Below are positions 52,770 through 62,865 of a stretch of DNA of 64,000 nt, piece by piece. The notes beneath the pieces were generated by a model that saw nothing but the letters and a program-made list of their open reading frames with translations, was not told the origin of the DNA and did no database searches. Position 1 is the stretch's first letter. Each line of letters starts with the position of its first letter. The position numbers and the translations under genes were made by a program. The DNA comes from Candidatus Pantoea formicae (lineage in GTDB: Bacteria > Pseudomonadota > Gammaproteobacteria > Enterobacterales > Enterobacteriaceae), in contig NZ_VWXD01000001.1 of assembly GCF_011752625.1 (NCBI RefSeq), positions 248,001 to 312,000 on the forward strand. Reading direction: 5' to 3'.

Positions 52770-53291
52770 ATGAGTAAAAAAATTGCTGTTCTGATTACCG
52801 ATGAATTTGAAGATTCTGAGTTCACCTCACCGGCAGAGGCCTATGCAAAAGCAGGCCATGAGGTGGTTACCATTGAAATGCAGGCAGGTAAAACGGTTAA
52901 AGGTAAGCAGGGCAAAGCGGAAGTAAAAATCGACAGGGATATTGATCACGTGAATGCCGCCGAATTCGACGCTCTCCTGTTGCCTGGCGGACATTCTCCT
53001 GATTCTCTGCGTGGTGACGATCGATTTGTGAATTTCACCAAAGAATTTGTAGCCAGCGGTAAGCCGGTTTTCGCCATTTGTCATGGGCCACAGTTGCTGA
53101 TCAGCGCTAACGGTGTGCGGGGGCGCAAGATGACCTGCGTGAAAGCCATTGCCATCGACTTACGCAATGCAGGCGCAGATTTTTATGATAAAGAGGTGGT
53201 TGTTGATGACGACAAGTTGGTCACCAGCCGTACACCCGATGATCTGCCCGCATTTAACCGGGAAGCACTGCGGATCCTCAATGCAGCTTGA
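52770..53291 (+). CDS. DJ-1/PfpI-family protein (YhbO-like)
   Basis: A 173-residue DJ-1/PfpI protein. The nucleophile elbow is FAICHGPQLL with Cys104 and His105, the acidic partner is in TDEFEDSEFTSP near residue 14, and LLLPGGHSPD is a family marker. YhbO and relatives protect against glycation, acid and oxidative stress, as deglycases, glyoxalases or chaperones; which applies is debated. AGGAG precedes the ATG at 52770. Confidence 0.92.
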   Translation: MSKKIAVLITDEFEDSEFTSPAEAYAKAGHEVVTIEMQAGKTVKGKQGKAEVKIDRDIDHVNAAEFDALLLPGGHSPDSLRGDDRFVNFTKEFVASGKPVFAICHGPQLLISANGVRGRKMTCVKAIAIDLRNAGADFYDKEVVVDDDKLVTSRTPDDLPAFNREALRILNAA

Positions 53292-53416
53292 TTTTTAAGC
53301 TGATTTGGAATGCTATCCACTTTTCGCAACAGCAGTGCTGAAAATGGAATCGGGCTTAAGGTATCTCTCCGTATTGATTTTGGCGGTTCCCTATGGAGAG
53401 TGCCACGCGTCAAGTC

Positions 53417-53450
53417 TGGACACACTTGGTGAACACACCAAGTGTGTCCA
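53417..53450. terminator. Perfect 15-bp hairpin between convergent genes
   Basis: Arms TGGACACACTTGGTG (53417-53431) and its exact complement (53436-53450) around AACA. It ends just before the oxidoreductase stop at 53452. No T-tract on either side, so it may be a bidirectional attenuator, a 3' stabilising stem or a protein site. Confidence 0.5.
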
Positions 53451-53451
53451 T

Positions 53452-54459
53452 TCACTCAGACAAATCAATCACTACTTTCCCCACGTGCCCCGCTGATTGC
53501 AGGTAGCGATAGGCTTCCTGAGTCTCATCAAATGCGAAGACACGGTCAATATCTGGTTGAATCCGGCAAGTTTCGATGGCTCTCACCGCAGCGCGCAGAT
53601 TGGCTGTTGAACCGGTATTGTTGCCAATAATATTTAACATTTTCTGCATAATCGGCAGAACGGGAAGTTTCAACTCGCTTCCCCCCACAAAACCAATGAC
53701 AAAAATGGTGCCGTTGTAGGCCGCAGCATTGATTGATTTGGCAAAGGTTGAAGCCCCTACGGATTCCAACACCAGATCTGCTCCTCGGCCGTCCGTGAGT
53801 TGCCATACTCGCTCGTCCCATTCGGGATCTTCGCGATAGTTGATACCTTCATCAGCCCCCAACGCTTTGACCTTCGCCAGTTTCTCATTGGATGACGAGA
53901 GAATAATGACGCGAGCACCCGCTGCTTTAGCGTATTGCAACGCAAACAAGCTCACGCCGCCGGTTCCGAGTAAGAGTACGATGCTGCCGGGCTGAATATT
54001 GGCGCGCACGATGGCGTTCCATGCGGTTGTCGCGGCGATAGGCAAGGTAGCAGCCTGTTGCCAGCTCAGAAATTCAGGGATACGCACCAGAGAAGCAGCA
54101 GAAACCACAGCGTATTCCGCCATTCCGCCATTGTGGGTGACGCCGCGCAATGCATGATGGTGTTCCGCGCGAATTTCACCGGCATGCCAGCTGGACATCA
54201 TGCCCGGCACCACGCGCTCTCCTGGCTTCCAGCCACTGACACCGGCCCCCAGTTCAACGATTTCCCCTGCGCTGTCTGCGCCGGGAATGAGGGGCTGGCT
54301 GATGGCGCCAAACTGGCCTGTCGCCAGTGCCAAATCAAGGTAATTTAGGCTCACCGCATGCTGCCGAATTAACACCTCACCTGCGCCAGGCTGTGGACAA
54401 GGCAAATCAATTAAGGTCAGAGCATCAATCGTGGGTGCGGTTAGTTGAATCGCTTTCAT
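53452..54459 (-). CDS. Zinc-independent medium-chain oxidoreductase (quinone-reductase-like)
   Basis: A 335-residue MDR protein with a GroES-like N-terminal domain and a Rossmann domain (VLLLGTGGVSLFALQYAKAA). At the position of the catalytic zinc Cys it has AVSLNYLDLALATG, an Asn, and the four structural-zinc cysteines are missing, so it belongs with NADPH quinone oxidoreductases and related zinc-free reductases. Likely reduces quinones or enones. It is divergent from a LysR gene 94 bp away, its probable regulator. Confidence 0.9.
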   Translation of the reverse strand: MKAIQLTAPTIDALTLIDLPCPQPGAGEVLIRQHAVSLNYLDLALATGQFGAISQPLIPGADSAGEIVELGAGVSGWKPGERVVPGMMSSWHAGEIRAEHHHALRGVTHNGGMAEYAVVSAASLVRIPEFLSWQQAATLPIAATTAWNAIVRANIQPGSIVLLLGTGGVSLFALQYAKAAGARVIILSSSNEKLAKVKALGADEGINYREDPEWDERVWQLTDGRGADLVLESVGASTFAKSINAAAYNGTIFVIGFVGGSELKLPVLPIMQKMLNIIGNNTGSTANLRAAVRAIETCRIQPDIDRVFAFDETQEAYRYLQSAGHVGKVVIDLSE

Positions 54460-54553
54460 CTGCTTCTCCTGTGTGCAAAGTAGAATCAGTGTGCCGGAAA
54501 AATGGCGCTATAATCCTTGCCAAATCCAAATGACTTTTGTGTCAGGAGCAATA

Positions 54554-55456
54554 ATGCAGGATGACGATTTTCGCCAGCGTGAAGCCTTTTTGGCGGTAGT
54601 GCGTGCAGGCAGTTTCAGCGCCGGGGCGCGTGAGCTCGGGCGTGATGTATCGGTGATTTCCCGCCGTATTGCGGCACTGGAAAAACGCCTGGGTATCCGC
54701 CTCATCGAACGCACCACCCGGCGCATTCGCCCTACGGAAGAAGGGCAGCGCTATCGCCATAAAATCGAACTGGCCGATGAACTGCTGCGTGAGGCGGAAG
54801 AGGAGGCGCGCGCGTTGGCGGCACGTCCGGCGGGTACTATCCGTTTGACGGTACCGGCTTCTTTTGGCCGTAGCTGGGTGGCGCAGGCGCTACCTGGATT
54901 TTTGCAGGCCTATCCGGATATTCGTATCGTGTTGAACTGCAGCGATCGCTACGTCGATTTGCTCGGCGATAATTTTGATATGGCCATTCGTATCGGTGTT
55001 CTGGCGGATAGCAGGCTCATTGCACGGAAACTGGCGGATACCTGTCGCATGCTGTGTGTTGCGCCGGACTATCTGGAACGGCACCCTGCGCTGATTCACC
55101 CGCATGATCTTCGCCAGCATGACTGCCTGGGCTTCACACCTATGCACAGCTGGCCAGAGTGGCGCCTGGAAAAAGAGGGACATCAGATAGCGGTACCTGT
55201 TCAGACGCGCTTTGAAAGTGACGAAATGGATGCACTGACATTGGCCGCCAAAGCGGGGCAGGGAGTGTTACTGGCTGCCAATTGGTTGGTACAGCAAGAA
55301 CTGGCAGAGGGATCGCTGGTGCAGGTACTGCCAGACTGGCAGGCCATTGGGGAAGATGGCGTCTGGCTAATGAAGCCATCCAGCCAATTGCAGTCAGCAA
55401 AGATCACGGCACTGACCGAGTGGCTGGTGGACTGGTTTGCTATTAAGCGTTGGTGA
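54554..55456 (+). CDS. LysR-family transcriptional regulator
   Basis: A 300-residue LTTR: REAFLAVVRAGSFSAGAREL, then SVISRRIAALEKRLGIRLIE and RTTRRIRPTEEG, with an effector domain starting PAGTIRLTVPASFGRSWVAQ. CAGGAGCAATA places a ribosome site eight bases before the ATG at 54554; the frame is open from 54473. It is divergent from the quinone-reductase-like gene and its tail overlaps the convergent XRE gene by 14 bases. Confidence 0.92.
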   Translation: MQDDDFRQREAFLAVVRAGSFSAGARELGRDVSVISRRIAALEKRLGIRLIERTTRRIRPTEEGQRYRHKIELADELLREAEEEARALAARPAGTIRLTVPASFGRSWVAQALPGFLQAYPDIRIVLNCSDRYVDLLGDNFDMAIRIGVLADSRLIARKLADTCRMLCVAPDYLERHPALIHPHDLRQHDCLGFTPMHSWPEWRLEKEGHQIAVPVQTRFESDEMDALTLAAKAGQGVLLAANWLVQQELAEGSLVQVLPDWQAIGEDGVWLMKPSSQLQSAKITALTEWLVDWFAIKRW

Positions 55457-56312
55457 GCGCCGGATTGATCAAGGTTTGCAGTGCCGCCGCGCTTTGCTCA
55501 TCATCAGGCACATACACCAACAGCCGGTCACCATTGCGAGATGCAGACCACCAGTTATTTTGCCGCAGCGTGAGTTCACCGACTTCCTCGCGATAAAAGC
55601 GCTTCACGCGGTTTTCCACCTGGCCCAGTTCATAGCGCTGCCAGGTTTGGGCGAACTCATCTGAGCTATTGAGCAAACGGGCAAGGAAACTTTCCCAGTG
55701 CGCATCGCCGAGATGTTCGCCCATCTGTCCACGAAACATCGCCACCATCTGCGGCATCACTTCTTCCCAGTCATTCAGTGCTTTGCGCCAGCCAGGATGA
55801 TTGAAGGCCAGCCAGATGCAATTGCGGTCTTCTACCGCGATTTCCGCGAGGTCGACCCCCATCAGCGCACACCAGGCCGCATTATAACCGAGGATATCAA
55901 AGCGCGGCGTTTCAATAATTGCCGGTAATTGGATGGCATCCAACATCTGCTGATTATGTGCAGCAATTTTGCAGCACGCGGCGGCTACCCGTACTGAGGG
56001 TAACGAATGACCGGCGAGTGAAAACAGATGCTGAGTCTCGACATCATTGCACTGCAATGCGGTGGCAATCGCGGTGAGGGTTTTGGGAGAAGCCTTGATG
56101 TCGCGCCCTTGCTCCAGCCATGTGTACCAGGTCACGCCGACGTCTGCTAACTGTGCCACTTCTTCCCGACGCAAACCGGGCGTACGACGATGACGCATGC
56201 GTGGCAAACCGAGCCGATTGGGATCGAGACTTTCACGGCGCGTGCGCAAAAAGGTGCCCAATAGTTTGCGGTTATTTTGTTCGACGTTGATGAGGGTGGC
56301 AGCCAGGCTCAT
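55443..56312 (-). CDS. XRE-family regulator with MmyB-like ligand domain
   Basis: A 289-residue protein with an N-terminal Cro/C1 helix-turn-helix (LRREEVAQLADVGVTWYTWL, SPKTLTAIATAL) and a C-terminal PAS-like MmyB ligand-binding domain (FDILGYNAAWCALMGVDLAE, FLARLLNSSDEFAQTW). MmyB-like regulators can bind fatty acids or other small ligands. It is divergent from a DHA2-type exporter gene 116 bp away, a common regulator-pump pair. Confidence 0.9.
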   Translation of the reverse strand: MSLAATLINVEQNNRKLLGTFLRTRRESLDPNRLGLPRMRHRRTPGLRREEVAQLADVGVTWYTWLEQGRDIKASPKTLTAIATALQCNDVETQHLFSLAGHSLPSVRVAAACCKIAAHNQQMLDAIQLPAIIETPRFDILGYNAAWCALMGVDLAEIAVEDRNCIWLAFNHPGWRKALNDWEEVMPQMVAMFRGQMGEHLGDAHWESFLARLLNSSDEFAQTWQRYELGQVENRVKRFYREEVGELTLRQNNWWSASRNGDRLLVYVPDDEQSAAALQTLINPALTNA

Positions 56313-56428
56313 AAGCGAATCTCCAGACGAGACGGGTAGTATTTATACCATGATAAACAAGAACTGGTACCCGTTTAACGGTTAGGTGATGCTATGCCGT
56401 ACTGCAACTAAAAACAAGGTTAAAACCG

Positions 56429-57838
56429 ATGCAAACATCGCAACTTCAACGTGCGGGACTGGTGGTCCTGCTAGCTGGGCAACTGCTGCCTATGATCGAT
56501 TTTTCCATTGTTAACGTGGCGCTTGATGCCATGGCGCATACGTTACGCGCCACAGCGATTGAGCTGGCGCTGATTGTTGCTGTGTATGGCATTGCTTTCG
56601 CTATTTGCCTGGCGATGGGCGGCCGCCTGGGTGATAACTATGGTCGTCGCAGAGTTTTCCTGGCAGGAGTATGGGTCTTTGGTATTGCATCTTTATTATG
56701 CGGCATCGCTAACAGCGTCGGTTTGTTGATGTTTGCCCGTGCACTTCAGGGTGTCGGTGCCGCCTTTATCGTGCCGCAGATCCTCGCCACCATGCATGTC
56801 ACCTTAAAGGGCAGGGATCACGCGCGTGCCATTGGCCTTTACGGTGGGATTGGGGGGCTCGCGTTTATTATCGGCCAGGTGCTGGGGGGATTTCTTATCA
56901 AGGCGGATATCGGTGGTTATGGCTGGCGCAGTGTGTTTTTGATTAATCTGCCGATTTGCCTGTTTGTGTTGATTACCGCGCGTCGATTCGTACCGGAAAC
57001 CCACAACCATCAACGTGTGCAGGTGGACGTTAGCGGTACGTTACTGCTGGCAGGTGCCATTGGTTGCCTAATGTTGGCATTGGCGCTTGGCCCGTTACTG
57101 CACTGGTCTTGGCCGTGCATTCTGCTGCTGGTGCTGTTCCCGGTGTTATTGCACCGTTTGCGCCAGAGTTCGCTGCGACTGGAGGCAGCGGGCGGCGCAC
57201 CTTTGCTGCCTCCATCCTTGCTGCGCTTGCCGAGTGTTCGTTTCGGCCTGACACTGGCAGTGCTGTTTTTCTCATGCTGGAGCGGTTTCATGTTTGCGGT
57301 GGCACTCACGCTGCAATCAGGCTTGGGGCTGAGTGCGTTCCAGTCGGGTAATGCTTTCATCGCTCTGGGCGCGGCCTACTTCATTGGGTCAATGCGTTCA
57401 ACGCGAATGGTTGAGCGCTTCGGCAAACGGGTTACGCTGCTAACTGGCTGTGCTATCCAAATGGTGGGCCTGCTGGCATTAATTGGCACTTTCCAACTGG
57501 CGTGGCCGAACGTGGGCGTCTTCACGTTGATTCCCGCCACGATCCTGATCGGCTTTGGGCAGTCGTTTATCGTCAGTACCTTTTATCGTATTGGTATGAG
57601 CGGCGTGCCGCATCATCAGGCGGGTGCGGGTAGTGCGGTATTATCCACGGTGCAGCAGTCGGCACTGGGTTTAGGTCCGATGCTGTTAGGAGGCGTCTTT
57701 ACACAGATTAACCTGCACGGTAATCATCTGGCGGCTATTTCAGGCACCTTGGGTGTGGAGCTGTTGATGATGGCACTGCTGGTGATCGTCACCAGCCTCA
57801 ACCGTCGTACTTTCCTGCCTGTGACAGTGGAAGGGTAA
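56429..57838 (+). CDS. MFS exporter, DHA2 (14-span) family
   Basis: A 469-residue transporter with about 14 spans. DFSIVNVALDAMAHTL near residue 25 is the DHA2 motif D1 analogue, GGRLGDNYGRRRVF is motif A, and GGIGGLAFIIGQVLGGFLI is motif C of drug/proton antiporters. The family exports drugs, dyes and toxic metabolites. The adjacent XRE/MmyB-like gene probably represses it. A terminator lies 124 bases after the stop. Confidence 0.9.
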   Translation: MQTSQLQRAGLVVLLAGQLLPMIDFSIVNVALDAMAHTLRATAIELALIVAVYGIAFAICLAMGGRLGDNYGRRRVFLAGVWVFGIASLLCGIANSVGLLMFARALQGVGAAFIVPQILATMHVTLKGRDHARAIGLYGGIGGLAFIIGQVLGGFLIKADIGGYGWRSVFLINLPICLFVLITARRFVPETHNHQRVQVDVSGTLLLAGAIGCLMLALALGPLLHWSWPCILLLVLFPVLLHRLRQSSLRLEAAGGAPLLPPSLLRLPSVRFGLTLAVLFFSCWSGFMFAVALTLQSGLGLSAFQSGNAFIALGAAYFIGSMRSTRMVERFGKRVTLLTGCAIQMVGLLALIGTFQLAWPNVGVFTLIPATILIGFGQSFIVSTFYRIGMSGVPHHQAGAGSAVLSTVQQSALGLGPMLLGGVFTQINLHGNHLAAISGTLGVELLMMALLVIVTSLNRRTFLPVTVEG

Positions 57839-57961
57839 TCCTTCTGCTGTGATTTCCGCAGCGGCCTTTCAGCTTACTGTAAGGTAAGTGAAAATCCGCC
57901 GGATGCACTGAATTTACCTTTGGCGCAGTGGTCTTTTTTCCGGAACATTACGCCGCAACTA

Positions 57962-57994
57962 ACGGGCTGAACCGCGTGTTCAGCCCGTTTTTTG
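57962..57994 (+). terminator. Intrinsic terminator upstream of the BamA paralogue
   Basis: Perfect 11-bp stem ACGGGCTGAAC/GTTCAGCCCGT with CGCGT loop and a T6 tail. It separates the exporter from the BamA-type gene, so the latter needs its own promoter, unless the hairpin is read through. Confidence 0.9.
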
Positions 57995-58042
57995 TGGTGC
58001 GGCAGAAATGCGTTGAATGGAAAAACGGCAGGCTCATAGCAG

Positions 58043-60481
58043 ATGAAAAAGATGTTAACCGGGTTACTTTTCATGGTAACCACCACGGCCTTTGGTGCAG
58101 AGGATTTCACCCTTAAGGATATCCATTTCGACGGCCTACAGCGCGTCGCACCGGGTGCAGCGATGTTGAGTATGCCGGTTCGTGTGGGCGATCGCGTCAG
58201 TGACGATGATATTCGCACCACCATCCGCGCACTGTTTGCCACGGGCAACTTTGAAGATGTGCAAGTGCTGCGTGATGGCGACGTACTCTTGATCAAAGTT
58301 AGAGAGCGTCCAGCGATTGCCAGCATCTCCTTCTCCGGCAACAAGGCAATTAAAGACGACCAGCTTAAGCAGAATCTGGACGCTTCAGGCGTTCGTGTGG
58401 GCGAGGCGTTGGATCGTACCACTTTAACGGACATCGAAAAGGGCCTGGAAGATTTCTACTACAGCGTGGGTAAATATACCGCCAGCGTCAAATCCGTGGT
58501 CACGCCGCTGCCACGCAATCGTGTCGACCTGAAGTTTATCTTCACTGAAGGTGTGTCCGCTAAAATTCAGCAGATCAATATTGTTGGTAATCATGCTTTC
58601 TCATCGGATGAGCTAATTTCACATTTCCAGCTGCGGGATGATGTGCCGTGGTGGAATTTTATTGCCGACCAGAAATATCAGAAACAGAAACTCTCTGGCG
58701 ATTTAGAGACACTGCGCAGTTATTATCTTGATCGCGGTTATGCGCGATTTAATATCGACTCTACTCAGGTGAGTTTGACGCCTGATAAGAAAAGCATTTA
58801 TCTGACGGTTAATTTACATGAGGGTGATGTTTATCATGTGTCGGATGTCATCTTAAACGGCGATATGGCTGGGCACTCTGCGGAAATTGAAAAGCTCGCC
58901 CACCTCCCTGCGGGTGCTTTATACAGTGGGGCAAAAATTACCGCGACGGAAGGGGCGATTAAAGCACTGCTGGGTCGTTACGGTTATGCCTTCCCGCAGG
59001 TGAATACCCAACCCGAAATCAACGATGCGGATAAAACCGTAAAGTTGCATATCAACGTGGATGCTGGCCATCGCATGTATGTGCGTCAGGTGAAGTTTTC
59101 AGGCAACGACACGTCGAAAGATTCGGTTCTGCGCCGTGAGATGCGCCAAATGGAAGGTGCGTGGCTGGCAAGCGATCAGGTCGAGCAGGGCAAAGTGCGC
59201 CTCAATCGTACCGGTTATTTTGAAACCGTCGATGTGGATACTCAGCGTGTGCCGGGCAGTCCCGACCAAGTGGACGTGGTGTATAAGGTTAAAGAACGTA
59301 ACACCGGCACCTTTAATGTTGGCTTGGGTTATGGCACCGACAGCGGTATCAGTTATCAGCTCGGCGTCAGCCAGGATAACTGGATGGGCACCGGGAATAC
59401 CGTGAGCTTCAGCGGGACCAAAAATGATTATCAAACCTACGTGGAAGTGGCGGCAACTAACCCGTACTTTACCGTTGATGGTGTCAGTTTAGGCGGCAAG
59501 CTGTTCTACAACGATTACAGTGCGGAAGATAACGATCTGTCTGAATATACGTTGAAGAGTTTAGGGGCGGGCAGCACATTAAGCTTCCCGATCAGCGAAA
59601 ACAGCAACCTGAGTTCCGGATTAGATTACGTGTACAACCGCGTCAGCAACATGGCACCCCAGGTGTCGATGTGGCGTTATCTGGGATCGCAGGGAATCCA
59701 TCCTAAGGTGATCACCACCGATACGGATGACGATGATGATTATGCAACCAGTGATGAGCGTTTTGTTGCCAACGATTTCTTCTGGATTATTGGCTGGAAC
59801 TATAACTCATTAGACCGTGGCTTCTTCCCGACTTCAGGTGTCTCTGCTGGCTTCAACACTAAAGTGACAATCCCTGGTTCAACCAACAGCTATTACAAGA
59901 GTACGCTCACTGCCAATGCTTACTTGCCGCTAAGTAGCGATCATCGCTGGGTATTGATGGGTCGAACCAAAGCGGGCTATGCGGATGGATTAGGGGGTAA
60001 AGAAGTTCCGTTCTATGACAACTTCTATGCTGGCGGTTCAAGTTCTGTACGCGGTTTCTCATCGAATACCATCGGTCCTAAAGCCGCCTATTACAGCTGT
60101 ACGGGCAGTGAAAGCAGCTATGGAAACTGTGCGGTGAATAAATCGGATGATGCGGTCGGCGGCAACGCCATGGCGGTAGCGAGTGCAGAATTGATCGTTC
60201 CCACGCCGTTTGTCAGCGATCGCTATGCTGATTCACTGCGCACCTCCTTCTTCGTAGATGCGGGCACCGTGTGGGATACCAAATGGGAAAATACGGCGGC
60301 AACCCGTGCGGCAGGTATTCCTGATTATGGCGATCCGAGTGAAATTCGCGTATCGAGTGGTGTTGCGTTGCAGTGGCAGTCACCGTTAGGACCTTTGGTA
60401 TTCTCCTATGCCTTGCCAATCAAAAAATATGAAGGCGACAAATCAGAGCAGTTCCAGTTTAATATTGGTAAAACCTGGTGA
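58043..60481 (+). CDS. bamA: BamA-family outer-membrane assembly protein, extra copy
   Basis: An 812-residue protein, the same size as E. coli BamA (810), with a signal peptide cleaved after TTTAFGA, five POTRA domains to about residue 425 and a 16-strand barrel. [20 protein letters not shown] opens POTRA1, the lid-lock motif VRGF is at 669-672, the loop-6 disulfide pair is Cys686/Cys696, and it ends [10 protein letters not shown] as BamA does. Identity is high throughout; the extracellular loops differ, with a run of Asp in [14 protein letters not shown]. The setting (MFS exporter and ABC operon) is not the rseP-bamA-skp locus, so this is an extra BamA. Ribosome site weak. Confidence 0.95.
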   Translation: MKKMLTGLLFMVTTTAFGAEDFTLKDIHFDGLQRVAPGAAMLSMPVRVGDRVSDDDIRTTIRALFATGNFEDVQVLRDGDVLLIKVRERPAIASISFSGNKAIKDDQLKQNLDASGVRVGEALDRTTLTDIEKGLEDFYYSVGKYTASVKSVVTPLPRNRVDLKFIFTEGVSAKIQQINIVGNHAFSSDELISHFQLRDDVPWWNFIADQKYQKQKLSGDLETLRSYYLDRGYARFNIDSTQVSLTPDKKSIYLTVNLHEGDVYHVSDVILNGDMAGHSAEIEKLAHLPAGALYSGAKITATEGAIKALLGRYGYAFPQVNTQPEINDADKTVKLHINVDAGHRMYVRQVKFSGNDTSKDSVLRREMRQMEGAWLASDQVEQGKVRLNRTGYFETVDVDTQRVPGSPDQVDVVYKVKERNTGTFNVGLGYGTDSGISYQLGVSQDNWMGTGNTVSFSGTKNDYQTYVEVAATNPYFTVDGVSLGGKLFYNDYSAEDNDLSEYTLKSLGAGSTLSFPISENSNLSSGLDYVYNRVSNMAPQVSMWRYLGSQGIHPKVITTDTDDDDDYATSDERFVANDFFWIIGWNYNSLDRGFFPTSGVSAGFNTKVTIPGSTNSYYKSTLTANAYLPLSSDHRWVLMGRTKAGYADGLGGKEVPFYDNFYAGGSSSVRGFSSNTIGPKAAYYSCTGSESSYGNCAVNKSDDAVGGNAMAVASAELIVPTPFVSDRYADSLRTSFFVDAGTVWDTKWENTAATRAAGIPDYGDPSEIRVSSGVALQWQSPLGPLVFSYALPIKKYEGDKSEQFQFNIGKTW

Positions 60482-60825
60482 CGGTTATTTGTTCGTTAAA
60501 TAAAGAAGTAAGTTTTACATTATCTTTAAACAGATAAGACAGAACAAAATACGTGTTTGAGTAAAATAGTCAGGGTACGGTGCTTAAGGAATGAGCGCCT
60601 GCCACCATCGTTGTTATGCCTTTCTAATGAATATATTTCGCCACCCCTAGGGGTGGCTTTTTTATCAATTTTATTTTGAATAATTCTTAACCGCATTAGG
60701 CATTTTATAAAACGTACTCAGTGGTGAAGATATTGCGGTAAACATGTCTGAATCAACCCGCCTGACAAACGCATGATCGATATTCATGCGCGCCCAACGT
60801 TGTCGCTGGGCGCGTATTCATGCGT
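60482..60825. other. 344-bp gap after the BamA paralogue
   Basis: No gene seen. It holds the terminator at 60640-60663 and a GC-rich hairpin at about 60789-60811 (CGCGCCCA/TGGGCGCG) that may end the minus-strand ABC operon. Confidence 0.6.
60640..60663 (+). terminator. Intrinsic terminator for the BamA paralogue
   Basis: GCCACCCC/GGGGTGGC stem with a two-base centre and a T6 tail, 158 bases after the stop. Confidence 0.88.
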
Positions 60826-61908
60826 TTAACTCTCGCGTAAGCGCAATCCCGTTTCCGCATCAAACAGGTGGATCCTCTCCGCATTAAACCCAATTCGCAT
60901 CTCATCGCCACTAACAGCATGATGGCGTCCGGCAACCTGCATGTGCAGCGCATGTCCGTGCCAGTCGAGATGCAATAAGGTCGATTCACCCGTAATCTCA
61001 ACGACTTTCACTGAGGCCAGTGCACGGGATTCCGTTTCGATGAGGTCATGGGGCCGTGCGCCGAGGGTCACGCTATCACCTTCGCGTTCTCGTCCCACGG
61101 CCTGCCAGCGTGGCGGAAGCGGCTGCCAGAGATCATGGCACTGCACGCCAGGGATACCCTCGCGTGCGATCAATTGGGCGGGCAGTAGGTTCATCGGCGG
61201 AGAACCGATAAAGCGTGCGACGAAGGTATCCGCTGGGCGGTCGTAGATCGCCAGCGGCGCGCCCTGTTGCACAATCCGGCCTTCGCGCATCACCACGATT
61301 TGATCGGCCAGCGTCATGGCTTCCACCTGGTCGTGCGTCACATAGACCATGGTGGTTTTGAAACGTTGATGGAGGGATTTGATCTCCGCCCGTAGCTCCA
61401 TGCGTAATTGCGCATCAAGGTTAGAGAGCGGTTCATCAAACAGAAACACCTGCGGATTGCGCACCATCGCACGTCCCATGGCCACACGCTGGCGCTGTCC
61501 GCCAGATAATGCGCGAGGATAGCGTTGCAGCAACTTATCAATGCCCAAAATCCCGGCGATGCGCTCAATTTTGCTCTGCTGCTCTTCTCGCTTCACTTTT
61601 TTGACTTGCATATGGAAGGCGAGGTTTTCGGCGACCGTCAGGTGTGGATAAAGCGCGTAGCTCTGGAACACCATAGCGATATCTCGGTCAGCCGGATCGC
61701 GATCGTTAATTTTCACTTTATCCATCATGATCGCGCCGTCAGACAGGCTTTCCAGTCCGGCCAGCAGACGCAGTAAGGTAGATTTCCCACAGCCGGACGG
61801 GCCGACCAGCACGGTGAAACTGCCGTCGGGAATGGTGAGATCCAGTGGATGCAGCACCGATTGTTTTCCGTAGCGCTTAGCCACGTTTACGAGTTCAACA
61901 CTGGCCAT
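60826..61908 (-). CDS. Carbohydrate ABC transporter ATPase (MalK/UgpC type)
   Basis: A 360-residue ABC ATPase: Walker A VGPSGCGKST near residue 37, signature LSGGQRQRVAMGRA, Walker B VFLFDEPLSNLD, then the H-loop in VYVTHDQVEAMTLAD and a C-terminal TOBE regulatory domain typical of MalK/UgpC importers. It energises uptake of a sugar or glycoside. It is the last gene of a minus-strand operon, three bases after the PfkB kinase gene. Confidence 0.94.
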   Translation of the reverse strand: MASVELVNVAKRYGKQSVLHPLDLTIPDGSFTVLVGPSGCGKSTLLRLLAGLESLSDGAIMMDKVKINDRDPADRDIAMVFQSYALYPHLTVAENLAFHMQVKKVKREEQQSKIERIAGILGIDKLLQRYPRALSGGQRQRVAMGRAMVRNPQVFLFDEPLSNLDAQLRMELRAEIKSLHQRFKTTMVYVTHDQVEAMTLADQIVVMREGRIVQQGAPLAIYDRPADTFVARFIGSPPMNLLPAQLIAREGIPGVQCHDLWQPLPPRWQAVGREREGDSVTLGARPHDLIETESRALASVKVVEITGESTLLHLDWHGHALHMQVAGRHHAVSGDEMRIGFNAERIHLFDAETGLRLRES

Positions 61909-61911
61909 GAT

Positions 61912-62865
61912 TTAGCGCTCCTGTGCGGAAAGTTGCAGTTGATGCCAGTCGGGATAGCGACGCGGCAAGGTACTGATTGCCAGTGAAGCCACCGCGATGC
62001 CCCATTGCAGCGCGGTGGTGATATCTTGCTGATGCAGCAGCGCGGCTAAAAATCCCGCGTTGAAGCTGTCGCCCGCACCGATGGTGTCCACCACGATGAC
62101 GGGACGCGCTGGCTGGCTGATGTGCTGCTGCAATTGCCAGCATCCCGCGCCTTGCGAGCCGCTTTTCACGACGCAGCCGCCGCGCCCGCTGAGTTGCTTG
62201 ACCAGGTGCTGTGCGCACGCCGCAAGATCGGGCAAATTCGCCAGCCCGAGTGCCTCAACCTCGTTTAACAACAGCCAGTCACACAGGGGTAGCCAGTGGG
62301 AAAACTGCTCCCGAACCTCATCTGTCCAGCCTTGAGTGGGCCAGCCGGTATCGACGGCGGTTGTGTATCCTCGCTGCTGTAACTCGCTCAGTAACATTGG
62401 ATATTCGTCATACAAGTGCAGGCACAAGAAAGTGCCACACAACAGCACAATGTCGCCTTCGCTGGCACGCAGTGGTAGCTGATTAAGCACATCTTCTGCG
62501 GTGAGCCTCACGATATGGCCGAGATTACTGAGGAAAGACCGTTCATGATCGGAATGCGTCACACCCACAGTCAGTGATGTTTCACAGTGGTAGCGTGTCC
62601 AGTGTGCGGCGCTATGCGGGAAGTGACTCGCCAGCCAGCTACTCAGACCGTCATCGCCTTGATTCGCCACCGCACGATGGCGGATCTGCATCGCTTCCAG
62701 CGCCAATGCGCAGTTGCCCGCCGATCCACCTGGGCGCAGTTCACTGTGATTCAACATCACTTCGGTACCGCGCTGTGGCCAGCTATCCAGCGTGCCCATG
62801 ATCAAATCAACGTTAATATTGCCCACCACATACAGCGTGGCGGTCGAATCCATTTTTGCGATCAT
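61912..62865 (-). CDS. PfkB-family carbohydrate kinase
   Basis: A 317-residue ribokinase-family enzyme: GNINVDLIMG near the start, GGSAGNCALALEAM as the first signature, and DTIGAGDSFNAGFLAALLHQ as the second with the catalytic Asp. It phosphorylates a sugar with ATP. The ATG at 62865 overlaps the permease stop by four bases (ATGA) and GGGAG lies six bases upstream, which settles the start over the ATG at 62853. Its place inside an ABC operon suggests the imported sugar is its substrate. Confidence 0.92.
   Translation of the reverse strand: MIAKMDSTATLYVVGNINVDLIMGTLDSWPQRGTEVMLNHSELRPGGSAGNCALALEAMQIRHRAVANQGDDGLSSWLASHFPHSAAHWTRYHCETSLTVGVTHSDHERSFLSNLGHIVRLTAEDVLNQLPLRASEGDIVLLCGTFLCLHLYDEYPMLLSELQQRGYTTAVDTGWPTQGWTDEVREQFSHWLPLCDWLLLNEVEALGLANLPDLAACAQHLVKQLSGRGGCVVKSGSQGAGCWQLQQHISQPARPVIVVDTIGAGDSFNAGFLAALLHQQDITTALQWGIAVASLAISTLPRRYPDWHQLQLSAQER

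Noticed and set aside
57874..58434. 186-codon minus-strand frame at the start of the BamA gene
   Set aside because: It is the complement of strongly conserved BamA coding sequence.
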